Assembly (NCBI GenBank): GCA_025267735.1
Contig: CM046301.1
Span: 14,816,190 to 14,880,189, forward strand
Direction: 5' to 3'
Length of the DNA: 64,000 nt
Source of the DNA: Mactra quadrangularis
Taxonomy: Eukaryota; Mollusca; Bivalvia; Venerida; Mactridae
Shown: piece by piece, positions 43,395-53,653 of the stretch
Position numbering within the stretch: position 1 is the first letter of the stretch
Layout of the letters: the number at the start of each line of letters is the position of its first letter
The notes under the pieces: model-generated
The model's database searches: none
What the model saw: only the letters and a program-made list of their open reading frames with translations
What the model was told of the DNA's origin: nothing
Program-made: the position numbers and the translations under genes

Positions 43395-43615
43395 AGTTAC
43401 AGGAAAAGATTACCAAGTTTGTTTGTAGAGGAACCAGTTTGTAATGGGGGAAAAGAATTGCATGGGTTGACATTGCATAGATTTTGATGTACAGTTGTAT
43501 TATATTTCATTTATATATTGTACGTCTTTTATGTTTGTTTTGTACTATGATATTATGTATATGTCTTGTTTTCTTTTGGGCTTACCAGCCTAATAAATTA
43601 TATGTAATAAACCAT
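43395..43615 (+). mobile_element. Possible LINE 3' end
   Basis: TTTTGGGCTTACCAGCCTAA followed by TAAATTATATGTAATAAACC resembles the 3' termini of invertebrate LINEs that I recall. There is no coding remnant upstream that I can identify. Confidence 0.35.
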
Positions 43616-44872
43616 TAAACCATTTATTTTTCTTTTATACTATATTAATTTTTTCTTACTATAATATTATTTATTTTATCTGTTTACCGTCTACTTCTTA
43701 GCCATAAATTCTGAGCAGGTTAATGAAACTTTCCAGGAATGTCATAGGTTGTGACACCCAAAGGATTTCCTTTTAATACCATATTATTTGAATGTGGTAT
43801 GTATCTTCCAATTCACTATACTCAATTATATTTTAAATTGTTCAAAATATCAACATATCGACAGTTCTTAAGTTATATTACTTTTTTCTGGATAATATAG
43901 TCAACAATTCATTACCACTTTTTATAATACAGGTAAAGATATATAAATGTCAGAACATCTAACCACAGTCTTCAAAGGCAATTAGATTTAGCAATAAACT
44001 TGTTCCTGTAGCGCATGAACAAATTTAAGTCTTGTTTCTATTGACCAATAACTGGTATACTTAACCTTTACCAGTAATCGGTATAATGAACCATGGATGG
44101 TGAATTTGTTTATGCTTAGTATGGACAAAAATCAAACAACATGGGACCTCTCATACAAATGAACTCTCGTCATGCTGTTTTGCTGAACAATTTAGACTGT
44201 ATAGCGAGTTTAGTGAAATCTATGTTATATGATACATACCATATTTATACATGATTATATGAAATGATGTATTTATAATTTCATTTGCAGTACGTTCTGC
44301 CATACAATATACAATAAGTACATACATGTATACATTGTACTCTCTTCAGTTTTTGCAATAAATTCGTCTTCTACCTTACTAAGAGTACATACATTGCATT
44401 TTCTCCTATGCACTTCTAATATCTGTTTAAATTTAAAGAGGCGTTGTAAAAGAATGATATAAATATTTAATTTGAAAACTGAATTCATATACTGTATAAA
44501 CAATAGACTGGAAATATCAATGCGGTTCCATAATATAAAGATTTATTGTTTTTAGTTCGGCATTTACCATTCGCATTTTGTGAGTTTGTCTTATTAGAAA
44601 ATGTCTCTCGGTATCTTCACACAAAAAATAAAATCTCCCAGTCATGAAATATTCGAGAAATATTGATATATTATTACAAATATTAAAATATTTATTTTAT
44701 GACATTTAGATATTCCACTTACCTTTCCGAACGTCGTGTGCACCAAAGATATGAATAAGAAAATAATAAGGATATAGGCCTAACGATTATTAGTTTTTAT
44801 AAATGTTCGTGTATTACAAATCACAAATATTTGTAGAAAAGCCACAGGTGGCTGTAGCAACTTTAAAGCCAT
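43616..44872. other. Gene-free AT-rich stretch
   Basis: No coding signal and no bounded repeats. Confidence 0.4.
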
Positions 44873-45102
44873 GGCCGTGGCGAATTGGTTAGCATGTCTG
44901 ACTTCGAATCCAGAGATCGCGGGTTCAAGCCCGGTCGCGGTAGGTCATACCATATACATGAGTTGTCGGCCTCGTGGTTGGGTAAGTTAGTACTGGTGAT
45001 AGAAAATTGTCCAGGAAACCTATATAAGAAGAGCTGGCCGTCGTATACATGTATATAACCTTAATATGTGTTGAATACGACGTTAAAAACCAATAAAAAA
45101 GC
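44873..45102 (+). mobile_element. tRNA-derived SINE with clear tRNA-like head
   Basis: GGCCGTGGCGAATTGGTTAG (box A) and GCGGGTTCAAGCCCGGTCGC (box B) form a tRNA-like head, followed by a body with GAAAATTGTCCAGGAAACC. The end is GAATACGACGTTAAAAACCA plus ATAAAA. The acceptor stem is not closed, so it is not a tRNA gene. Confidence 0.85.
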
Positions 45103-45443
45103 AACTATAAGCCAGTCGGCGTACCAAACTCTCCACAGAAGTTATTTTCCTTTGTTATAGTAACAACGTGTGACCTTATCGCTGTGAGGAGTTTGTAGGG
45201 TTACAATGTCCTAGTAAAACACAGTACAAAACAGATCGCTGAGAACATCATTATATATATAAATACATGTAAAGTGCTATACTCATGTCTAAGTGCTATG
45301 GAATATGGAACACTGATTTTTAAATTAAAAGCAAACAAGAGCTTGATTTTGGGTATTCTGTTACCATAGAAGTCCAATCAAGTTAAAATCCAAAATTGTC
45401 ACCCCGTTGAAACTATTTGCTTGTGTGGATAAAACACAGAACC

Positions 45444-45668
45444 CGGGTCGGTAGCGCAGTTGGTAGCGCGCCCGGGGAAGTAATACCCTTCCATGAAAAT
45501 TTGACAATAATGTCAAGTTTCCTCCATTGATAAGATATATGAAGAAGTTTTCGGCATTGTGAGTACTAATTATAGACAAAGCTAGGTTTGGTGCGCTGGA
45601 CGCCGTAAAATGACCAAAAATTGTGTTGACATGTCGTTAAACCCAATAAAAATAAAATAAAGAAGAAA
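45444..45668 (+). mobile_element. tRNA-derived SINE with internally deleted head
   Basis: GGTAGCGCAGTTGGTAGCGC is an excellent box A region, but the tRNA 3' half and box B are missing. The body joins at CCCTTCCATGAAAATTTGAC. The end is GTTGACATGTCGTTAAACCC plus AATAAAAATAAA. Confidence 0.85.
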
Positions 45669-45874
45669 AAAACACAGACAACATAAAGTTGTTTAATAGT
45701 TAGATCATACAGCTATTCTTGTTGATAAGAGTTATTTTGATGCAGTTGTTTCCATAAACAAGCTATTTCCAACATTGCACGTACATTTTACACAAAGTCA
45801 AGAAAAAGACGTGTTCTACACTCTTTGAAAATTAGACATGGAGACAGCATTTCAAATTAACAGTAAACACTATA

Positions 45875-46004
45875 CAGTTATTTCATATGTAATTTAGGAA
45901 CAGTCAAACTGTTGGCCTACGGCCTCAGGAAACAGTTCAAAACACTATTTCTGACACTGAGGGCCAACAGTTTGACTGTTCCCGAATCAAACATGAAATA
46001 ACTG
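45875..46004. mobile_element. 130-bp fold-back element
   Basis: CAGTTATTTCAT ... GGAACAGTCAAACTGTTGGC on the left pairs with GCCAACAGTTTGACTGTTCC ... ATGAAATAACTG on the right. Arms are about 50 bp, with CCTCAG/CTGAGG further in. Confidence 0.85.
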
Positions 46005-46530
46005 ACGTGTTTTATTACCTGATCAATTACTATTTTAACAGTACTTCGTCAGACACTTACATGACATGTTTACGTCTGATAATGAAATAAAAGGTAATAA
46101 AATGCATTGTAAAATTTTGTTTGACTATTAAAAGTGCATACATTTACCCCACCGATTTAAATGCTCACGACAGTAATTATGTACTCAGATTCGAATTAAA
46201 TCAGCGAGGTTAATATCTGCGTTACAGTTGAATAGAATTTTACAATGGTAACTTGTGAAGACTGGAGAATGGCTAATTTTGACACAATCACTTGTGGAAA
46301 AAGCTAATAAAATATTGTCTTTCTTGCTGTATTACATAGTGGTTATATTTTATTTAAAATTCACGATCTAAAAGTCATAAGTCAATAGCAGAAACTATTC
46401 AATAATTGTCTAGTGTACTTCATATGTACACATTTTATAAAACTTCTCTCATTGATTGGACATTTATGATATAGCTACTAGCGAGAATGTAATATACATG
46501 TATATTAAGTAAAAATGCTGAAAAGTAGAC
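46005..46530. other. Gene-free AT-rich stretch
   Basis: No bounded feature. Confidence 0.4.
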
Positions 46531-46590
46531 AAAAAGGAAGCAATTGAGAAGAAAAGGAAACAATTGAGAAGGAAAGGAAGCAATTGAGAG
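46531..46590. repeat. Three-unit 20-bp tandem repeat
   Basis: AAAAAGGAAGCAATTGAGAA and two close variants follow each other without gaps. Confidence 0.85.
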
Positions 46591-46808
46591 CAATAAAAAA
46601 GTGTAAGGAAACATTATCAAGGACAGCGATAGTAAAAAATACAGACCTATTACTCAGCCAAACAAAAAAGAGTGAGAGCTTTTCTCAGATTTTTAAACAT
46701 TTGATATAAAAGGGACGCAACAAATAAGTAACGAAGCAAGTACATAAAAGGGTATCCACCTTGGATATATAAGTGATGCCAATAGGATATACCATGTTCT
46801 ACGAAGAA

Positions 46809-46947
46809 CCGACCTCACACTTGTCTCAAACGGTGCAAGAACAAGCAAGAACAAATTTAATTTAATTGTCTTTTTAAAAAAAAGTGTTCTAGGGTGCACC
46901 GACCTCACACTTGCTTCAAACGGTGCAAGAACAAGCAATAACAAATT
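46809..46947. repeat. Pair of 49-bp direct repeats 90 bp apart
   Basis: CCGACCTCACACTTG then TCAAACGGTGCAAGAACAAG occurs at 46809 and 46899. They create a repetitive minus-strand ORF (46693-47022) that has no recognisable family. Confidence 0.8.
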
Positions 46948-47992
46948 GCCTTTTTGAACGACAACCCACCCTTCTTTCGACAATGTTGGGTGCAAAAGCA
47001 TGCAAACAAAATACCAAGGCAAATAGCTAATGGCATTGCCAAGGTAAAAGACAAGTACTCAATGATCTTACGTACACCTGAATTTAAATCTTCAAAACAT
47101 GACGACAGGAATAAAAGAAACTTTTCGTGCCTTTACGTTCTTTAAAAGAAGAGATTTACATGCGAATATGTTTATTCTAAGAAAAGAAATCTGTCTACGG
47201 ACTTTTAGATACAACTCGTATAACTACAATTAGAAATCGACGTTAACAGCGCAGAATGATGTATGCTCCTTGAGCAAAGTATCCCAATACTTGTATTCTA
47301 ACTACTCCGACAAATTAATGAAAAATACTTAAGATTATTTTCATTGTATCCCAAAGGTTCCCAAAGGACAAAATGTCACGATAAAAAATAAAACATAATT
47401 CACACACATCTAGCGCGGACTTCATGCATTATAAATTAATTACAGAGTGCAAGTTATGCAAAAATATATTGGTGTTTTAAAAGGAGAAATACCAAGGTTC
47501 ACTGCTCAACGAGTAAAAGTCAAAATGTATTTTTAGTAAAAAGGGAGATTCAGGCAAATAACAATAATAATGTCTTAAAATTTCAGCTTGTCCATTTTAA
47601 TTACTCTAGTATAGAAACTTCATTTCTAAACAGTCTTGGTGACTAAATACACGTAACTGTGCAAACTAAAACATATGACATACGTTTTTTTTAAAAACAA
47701 AAATGGGATACAAAGATAATTACTAAACTAGATGCGTAATTTTGTTACCCTTCTTGACTTTTTCACAGGGCGCTTTTTGTATTTTAAAATTCTGAAACGA
47801 TTTTTGGCATGCTTGAGATAGAATTATACTAATGTTGAGCAATAATAACCAATTGTTTTCCCTCATCAGTAAATGCTTACTTCGACATATAATCTAAATA
47901 ATCTAACTTGACACACATGGGTCTAATTAGAAAACACATAAAATATTAATAGAAATAGGAAGATATGAGTTTTTTGACAAGCAATATATCAG
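46948..47992. other. Gene-free AT-rich stretch
   Basis: No coding signal and no bounded repeats. Confidence 0.4.
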
Positions 47993-48468
47993 AGGTGCGA
48001 TCAACAATGTGAGGGCTCGGGGCGACACCGAGCGCTCTCGTTCTGAACGCAGGCGCCCGCGCGAGTGCTCGCAAGCGTTCGCGATTCAGCTCGAGAGGTG
48101 TTTCGCTTAGACATCAAAAATAATCCCTGGAGTTTAATTGGAGTTTGCCTTCTTTACCAGCACAACAATTATTCCTGAAATAGGGGAACGCAAACGTTTG
48201 CGTTACTTGTTCCATAGAACATATAAACGCAATGCGTAGAATTGAAGTTTTTGGTATACAGTAAATTGTATCATAATGATTCATATATGATGAAATATCT
48301 AAACAATCTATTGTATCAGCAAAATTAATTGGTCCCCTATCCGCTATTTTCAGTAATGTGCTATTTGACGCCATCTAGGATTTTACAGCGGGCGCTTGCA
48401 GGCGTTCAATAGCCTTACAATTCGAAAAGCAGGCGCTCGCTCGAGCACTCGCATTGATGAACTCACCT
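47993..48468. mobile_element. 476-bp transposon with GC-rich subterminal repeats and an internal ORF
   Basis: AGGTGCGATCAACAATGTGA plus GGGCTCG on the left is mirrored by CGAGCACTCGCATTGATGAA plus CTCACCT on the right. Inside both ends are clusters of GCGCCCGC, GAGTGCTCGC and GGCGCTCGCTCGAGC words. A minus-strand ORF of 86 codons (48114-48374) starts ATGGCGTC in the right subterminal part. The flanking target duplication is not clear. Confidence 0.75.
48114..48374 (-). CDS. Hypothetical 86-residue ORF inside the 476-bp element
   Basis: Begins MASNSTLLKIADRGPINFAD and ends NSRDYF. It has the look of a folded domain (alternating hydrophobic stretches around DCLDISSY and TSILRIAFICSMEQV) but I cannot assign a family. 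A distant resemblance to the N-terminal region of gag-like or zinc-knuckle proteins of mollusc retroelements crossed my mind and is unsupported. No Cys-His knuckle is present. It may be a fragment captured by the element or a chance ORF. Confidence 0.25.
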   Translation of the reverse strand: MASNSTLLKIADRGPINFADTIDCLDISSYMNHYDTIYCIPKTSILRIAFICSMEQVTQTFAFPYFRNNCCAGKEGKLQLNSRDYF

Positions 48469-48645
48469 AAGTGTGTGTCTGTTGTAACTAAATTGTGCAA
48501 AATTATGAACATGTGAAGTGAACGTTTGTCTAATGACCCCTTTAAATACTTTCGATGATATTTAAAGAGAGAGAAAAATAGCTATCCTTGGAAAAGTATT
48601 TGACCAGTTCACGTCCCGTTCGGAAAAGTGTGTATAAACTCCGGG

Positions 48646-48728
48646 CATTCGGAACAATACGGCATTCATTTTAAAGATTTGCGTATACATGTATATTTGC
48701 GCAGAATATCGCCGAGAAGTTCCGAATG
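48646..48728. mobile_element. Short fold-back element (CATTCGGAAC family)
   Basis: CATTCGGAACAATACGGCAT on the left is mirrored by ATATCGCCGAGAAGTTCCGA plus ATG on the right. An inner palindrome, TTTGCGTATACATGTATATT plus TGCGC, lies between them. Confidence 0.75.
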
Positions 48729-49920
48729 GACACCAAACCATCGATTTCAACGCTCCTTGTTTTTCGGATAATTATCATACTTAGTGCAAATACGTTATCA
48801 AAAATCGAGTAGTAAAGAGAACAATAACAAAGTGAACTGAAACAACCCACTCATTTAACTTTCTAAGTACGAATTTAAAGATTTTATATTATCCAAGTTC
48901 GGCATTATATTTTCTTAAATTTATTCCGAACCTAGCACTTCAAACTATCTAATATTTGTAGATGATTTTTGTACCGCTGTATCAAATGACACTGGAACAA
49001 TTTTTAAATTTGACGCTGCTTTTGTATGACAAAAACATTAGCAAGAATATCAGAATTTTATAATATAACTGGTTTGTTGTAAAATGTTTACACTAGAAGC
49101 TCTTGTCTTCGTATTTTCGATACTATCGCACTACATAGCAATAATTGATGACGTCATGATTTTATGAACAATTCCTTTATCCCTACGCAGGACGATGATA
49201 GCTATATAACTAGGTTTGAAATTGTAAAATATCGGATAAAACATTGCTAGAGAATAACTCTCGGACTTCAAGCCCATTAGGTAAGAATTATTTTGAATTT
49301 GTTGTTGTTTTAAATAGGTAAAAGTTTTATATGAATTAGTTTTTTTAGTATATATTATAGACTTAAACTAACATGCTCATTATTAATAGATTTATATCGT
49401 TTTGTGATGAATTAACTATCATACTAATTTTAGACATTTTTACATTTTTTTAGAATTTTGCATCATGAAATTAGTTGGTTATTTAAAATTAATTATATGT
49501 GTCAAAAATTTAGTACCTCAAGAGTTATAGGGATGTTTTTTTGAAATAAGAAAAAAAACTAATTTGAAATAATAAAAGTTTAGTATTTTCAGTCTTTTTA
49601 AAAAATCTTATATTTTTATTATTTACTAGAAAAGGTATTGAAATTTAAACAAAAATTTTCAATAGCATTTTATAATACTTTTGCTTTTAATAAAAAAATG
49701 CTGCACTTTAACAAGTATCAAGTCTTTTGACCAGTAACTTTTTTTTATTTTTGTTTTGCTAAATAGGCAGGTGATATTTTTATATATTTTATCTGTCCCT
49801 TACCTCTATCGTTAATGGGTCCGGCTAAGCGCAATAATGGCGGTGCCCACCCGGGTATCTCCGGACTACAAACTTTTACCTTTATTTTATCTTAATTTTG
49901 TAAGACGATGGGCAATTTAG
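48729..49920. other. Gene-free AT-rich stretch
   Basis: A consensus CRE-like TGATGACGTCATGA lies at about 49147. Otherwise no coding signal and no bounded repeats. Confidence 0.4.
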
Positions 49921-50052
49921 TACGAATTCGGTAAAATAAAGGTACGAATTCGGTACAATAAAGGTACGAATTCGGTACAATAAAGGTACGAATCCGGTAC
50001 AATAAAGATACGAATTCGGTACAATAAAGGTACGAATTCGGTACAATAAAGG
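49921..50052. repeat. 22-bp minisatellite, six units
   Basis: TACGAATTCGGTACAATAAA plus GG repeats six times (132 bp) with only a few substitutions. Each intact unit contains GAATTC and GGTAC. Confidence 0.95.
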
Positions 50053-50712
50053 TCATTCAATATTTCTTTGTGCACTTCAATTTAACCAAAAGCCATGTCT
50101 GCAAAGCAGACACGATTCGGTCGTTGACTATTGCACGTTATTTCGGATACTTTATTTAGCATTAATGTAACCGAACGCCTAAAAAGGTATTTACTGTAAT
50201 TCTTTTACTAAGCTCCTTTGATTTAAGTCTTTGTAGCTAGAATTTTTCATTTTTAAACAATATTATTCGGTACCTTGTACAATATATCTAGCGCGGCCAT
50301 TATTCTGCTTCGCCTGACGTACTCTTGCCCGTCAAAGTATGACTCGGAACCAGACAACTGAAGTATTTGTAAATAATATTTCAACGTTTTCAAGTTCGTT
50401 CGCAAATTGAAAGAAGAACCAGCATGGACGTACATATTTTTTTCAACAAAATCTTTATGGGCTACTAATTTAGTTTAATCATTTTTTTTCAAACAATGGA
50501 GATTTATTCATTTTATAATATACAGCATGTCATTCGATTCACATTAAATACATTGTAGAAAAAAGTTGAAGAACAAAAATCTTGCAGCTTAATAGCGTTC
50601 TTATTGGCTTCTATCAGATTATACATTTGTATTAACTTACATGCACGCTTGTCTATGTTTTCTTATGGAATGAAATATCAACACTGGTTTGTGTCTTCAT
50701 TGATTATTTTTT
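50053..50712. other. Gene-free stretch with one weak exon candidate
   Basis: Contains the minus-strand ORF at 50253-50435 described separately. Otherwise AT-rich with nothing bounded. Confidence 0.4.
50268..50435 (-). CDS. Weak candidate exon, hypothetical
   Basis: The minus-strand frame starts MYVHAGSSFNLRTNLKTLKY and continues with LQLSGSESYFDGQEYVRRSR and ALDILYK, after which AAG|GTACCG could be a splice donor. Composition is more protein-like than neighbouring ORFs, with balanced charged residues and CG-containing codons. No family is recognised, no partner exon was found, and no acceptor or promoter is clear. Confidence 0.2.
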
Positions 50713-50990
50713 GGGATTGGGTTTAACGCCGTATCAATACATAGTACAGGTCATATTACGGTGACTATAGTTAACCTACTCGCTCCTCCTGGAAAGGCAA
50801 AATCTCTGGATTTAGAGGTAAACAATTGCTTGGCCCACACGTCCGTTGGTGACTGATAAATGCATGTCCTACATGATTTAGAATTGGTGGTAGGAGGGAA
50901 ATGGCCATAAAGATTATATTATGACCAAGATCCTCGAGAGTATGCCCCGCCCGGGAATTTAACCTATGACCCCTTGTACTACTTTGGCGG
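50713..50990 (-). mobile_element. tRNA-derived SINE, second body family, copy 1
   Basis: On the minus strand the decayed head has CATAGGTTAAATTCCCGGGC (box B region). The body contains CTCTAAATCCAGAGATTTTG and CAGGAGGAGCGAGTAGGTTA. The tail is GGCGTTAAACCCAATCCC. Shared with 62211-62470. Confidence 0.8.
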
Positions 50991-51625
50991 ATTATTATTG
51001 ATTGATTGGTTCATTCGAGCCATGCACTCGTGATTTAACTCCTACGTTTCCAAATTCGGGTCTATATGTTATTCCATGATAAAACTTAAACAAATGTTAG
51101 TTTCACTTTAGGAAGAGTGCAGTATAGTGTTTTATTACAAAAAATAATTCAAATTATTTCACTCTCTCTTACACAGTATTGTTTCGTGTTAGAACTTTCA
51201 TGAAATTCCTGTTTTGTTATTTCAAAGAATTTAAGTTTATTTCTAATTGATATATTCTATCTTTGTATACATTTATCTCTATTTAGAGAAATTCGTAGTT
51301 TTGATTACTTTCAAGTTTTAACATTCAGGCTTACATCGTTTATAATCATTTAACTGGTGCAGTTGTAGATTTTTAGGGTTTAATTTAGTTCCATATGAGC
51401 TACGGAGTTGGATGATGAGTATCGCTCAAGCCTTGTAATAAAGTATCTGTTCTGTTGTGCAAATATGCGCGTGCGTAGGCCGAGATTCAATTGAATTTAA
51501 TTCGGCCATTTCCGTCGCCTAGAATTATCATAAAAATATCCCGATCGAATTCAAATCGGCTGAGTTAAAACACGGCTGATGGGTACATATCGTATTGTAC
51601 CGATTTAAAAATCTTCAGACGCCAA
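50991..51625. other. Gene-free AT-rich stretch
   Basis: No coding signal and no bounded repeats. Confidence 0.4.
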
Positions 51626-51793
51626 GGGCGAGTTGTTAAAGCATATCGCTACGTATCGCTTTGTGTCCTAGTCGTGACCCTTAATTTGATATCAGTATAA
51701 AAAAATTATATATCACACTGTTATTCCTTTGATTGTAATAATTGTACCAGGGCACAAAGCGATACGTAGCGATATGCTTAGGCAACTCACCCC
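51626..51793. mobile_element. Fold-back MITE (AAGCATATCGCTA family), copy 2
   Basis: AAGCATATCGCTACGTATCG plus CTTTGTG on the left is mirrored by CACAAAG plus CGATACGTAGCGATATGCTT on the right, with GGCGAGTTG/CAACTCACC outside. The arms are nearly perfect over about 40 bp. Confidence 0.8.
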
Positions 51794-51856
51794 AACTGAA
51801 CGATCTGTTTGCTATTATAAGCTAACGTTAGCCTACGGATTCATATATATATCTAT

Positions 51857-52133
51857 ACTGGGTTAAAAGCCGTATCAATACATTTTAAGGTTATTTTACG
51901 GCGTCCAGTACACCTAACCTAATTTTCCTGGACCTTCAAAATCTATAACCAGTACTCACCTAACCTTCCACAAGGCAGGAAACTTCTCCATATACCTTAT
52001 TAATGGAGGAAAATTGTCGTTATTGTCAAACTTTAATGGAAGGGTATAACCTCTCCGAGTGGGATTCGAACCCGTACCCCCTTCGGGACACAAGATTCGA
52101 AATCCAGGCGCGCTACCAACTGCGCCATCAACC
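51857..52133 (-). mobile_element. Full-length tRNA-derived SINE, first body family
   Basis: On the minus strand the head is GATGGCGCAGTTGGTAGCGC followed by GGTACGGGTTCGAATCCCAC, a nearly perfect tRNA-like promoter. The body runs through TTATACCCTTCCATTAAAGT, CCTCCATTAATAAGGTATAT and GTGAGTACTGGTTATAGATT. The end is GGCTTTTAACCCAGTATAGA. It is the best-preserved copy of the body seen at 19530, 32180, 45444 and 56352. Confidence 0.9.
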
Positions 52134-53140
52134 TTGGTGTACGTATTCATTATAAAAATAATGTGCGTAAATTTTAAGACAATATTGCGGAAACAGAAAT
52201 GGGGGAGGAATTCGAAATGACATTATAGGAGATTATAAAAGATTTAAATGATATCTTTAGTATAAACAAATTAAAGTCCCATTATCAAAACTAGCACTGT
52301 TTTTTATTTTGGACTGCAAAGAAAATAGACATTTATCTATTTCAAACACCTCTAAGGAACAAGATTTTTTATTGAATGCAAATATTGCTTCAATATGCTT
52401 ATTGATTGCATTTCAAAATGAAAGAAGATCGAAACCGAGAGTAGAATTTGGTTGTGAATACTTGAAACAATAGTTTTGATCACATTATGTTTAAAATCAA
52501 GTATTGTTGTAGAAAAATCGGCTCCGAATTTCATCATTAAGCTCTGAAACTGTTTAAACCAGGTATATTGAACATCAGCGTATATATGAATATAACGTAT
52601 TCTTATAAATGCGTCCCACTTTTTTAAGAAATGGACACTTTGTCAATTTCAAATTTAGAGAGCACATTGGTTTGAACAGTTTATTGTGTCTCTAATGCAT
52701 GTTTTATCCTGATAACTTCATGTTTGTAAAGAAGTTTTCAAGATGATGAATATATCTTCATATAGTGGCTTTAAAGTAAGCTGAAATAAATTCGCTAAAA
52801 CTCGGTTTACTGACGATGATAACTTATCTGTTCTTCTTGTTTTGTAATTCACATACGTGTATGAAATGACTTTCTATTTATCTATTTGAAATATACATTG
52901 TATTTAGTTTTTACACCTTATGATATATAATGTGCTTTAATTCTAGTGATCTTTGAAATATACGGTTACACGATATGAGTTGAAATTATATTTTACCGCA
53001 AATTCAAATTTCCTTGTTCACACGGAATAAATGCATGTAAATTTCATTTAAAACACCTGCGATAGTATAATTGATCGAGATAAAGATTTGTCATTGATAA
53101 AATATACATTCTCTCTAGTGACTTTGAAATTACATCATAC
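52134..53140. other. Gene-free AT-rich stretch
   Basis: No coding signal and no bounded repeats. Confidence 0.4.
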
Positions 53141-53147
53141 ATCCAGT

Positions 53148-53646
53148 CAGGGATTTTATATAACAGGGATTTGTAACGATAAGTAAATATAATAGATTTT
53201 CATCAAATTTCACTGTCGTCGCTATTATTTCGGCCCATACGGAAAACAAATATAACATGTTTGAATTAAGATATTCACATGAAATTTTGTACCAGTACCA
53301 TTCAAAATGACATGAATGTTAGGCAAAATGCGTTTCCAGATGATTTTCAGGTAAATTACGCTCACATCTTCTACTGTTCCAAAATAATGCATTTTCCCGC
53401 CGATCTGCCATTTCTAGCCCCATTTTACATCACCTAAAGTCATATTTTCGGTCATAATTGCAACATTGTTTTGTCAAAAACTTCAGAAACATTCACAAGT
53501 TACACGGAAGACATGTAGAAAAACATAAATCAAGTTTTTAAACTCTGGAATAGTTTGTACAAACTGCCTCTGCCAGTTATAGACAGTGTCGACCGTGAAA
53601 ATTAAAAAAGCACTTGGTCACAAATCCGTGTTATATAAAAACCCTG
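53148..53646. mobile_element. 499-bp hAT-like MITE with ATCCAGT target duplication
   Basis: CAGGGATTTTATATAACAGG plus GATTTGT on the left is mirrored by ACAAATCCGTGTTATATAAA plus AACCCTG on the right. ATCCAGT flanks both ends (53141-53147 and 53647-53653). There is no ORF of note. Confidence 0.88.
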
Positions 53647-53653
53647 ATCCAGT

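Noticed and set aside
44873..44942. Functional tRNA gene
   Set aside because: Box A and B are good, but the acceptor stem does not close and the sequence continues into a SINE body with a TTAAA-type tail.
46693..47022. 109-codon minus ORF with two LLLVLAPFE(A/T)SVRSV repeats
   Set aside because: Generated by the 49-bp direct repeats 90 bp apart. No domain and no gene context.
49149..49156. TGACGTCA as a regulatory site, also at 2557, 8088 and 11144
   Set aside because: Single 8-bp palindromes without a nearby gene start or inside repeats. Not evidence of function.
52058..52133. Functional tRNA gene on the minus strand
   Set aside because: The tRNA-like head is fused to the shared SINE body. 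The same body follows other degraded heads in the window.
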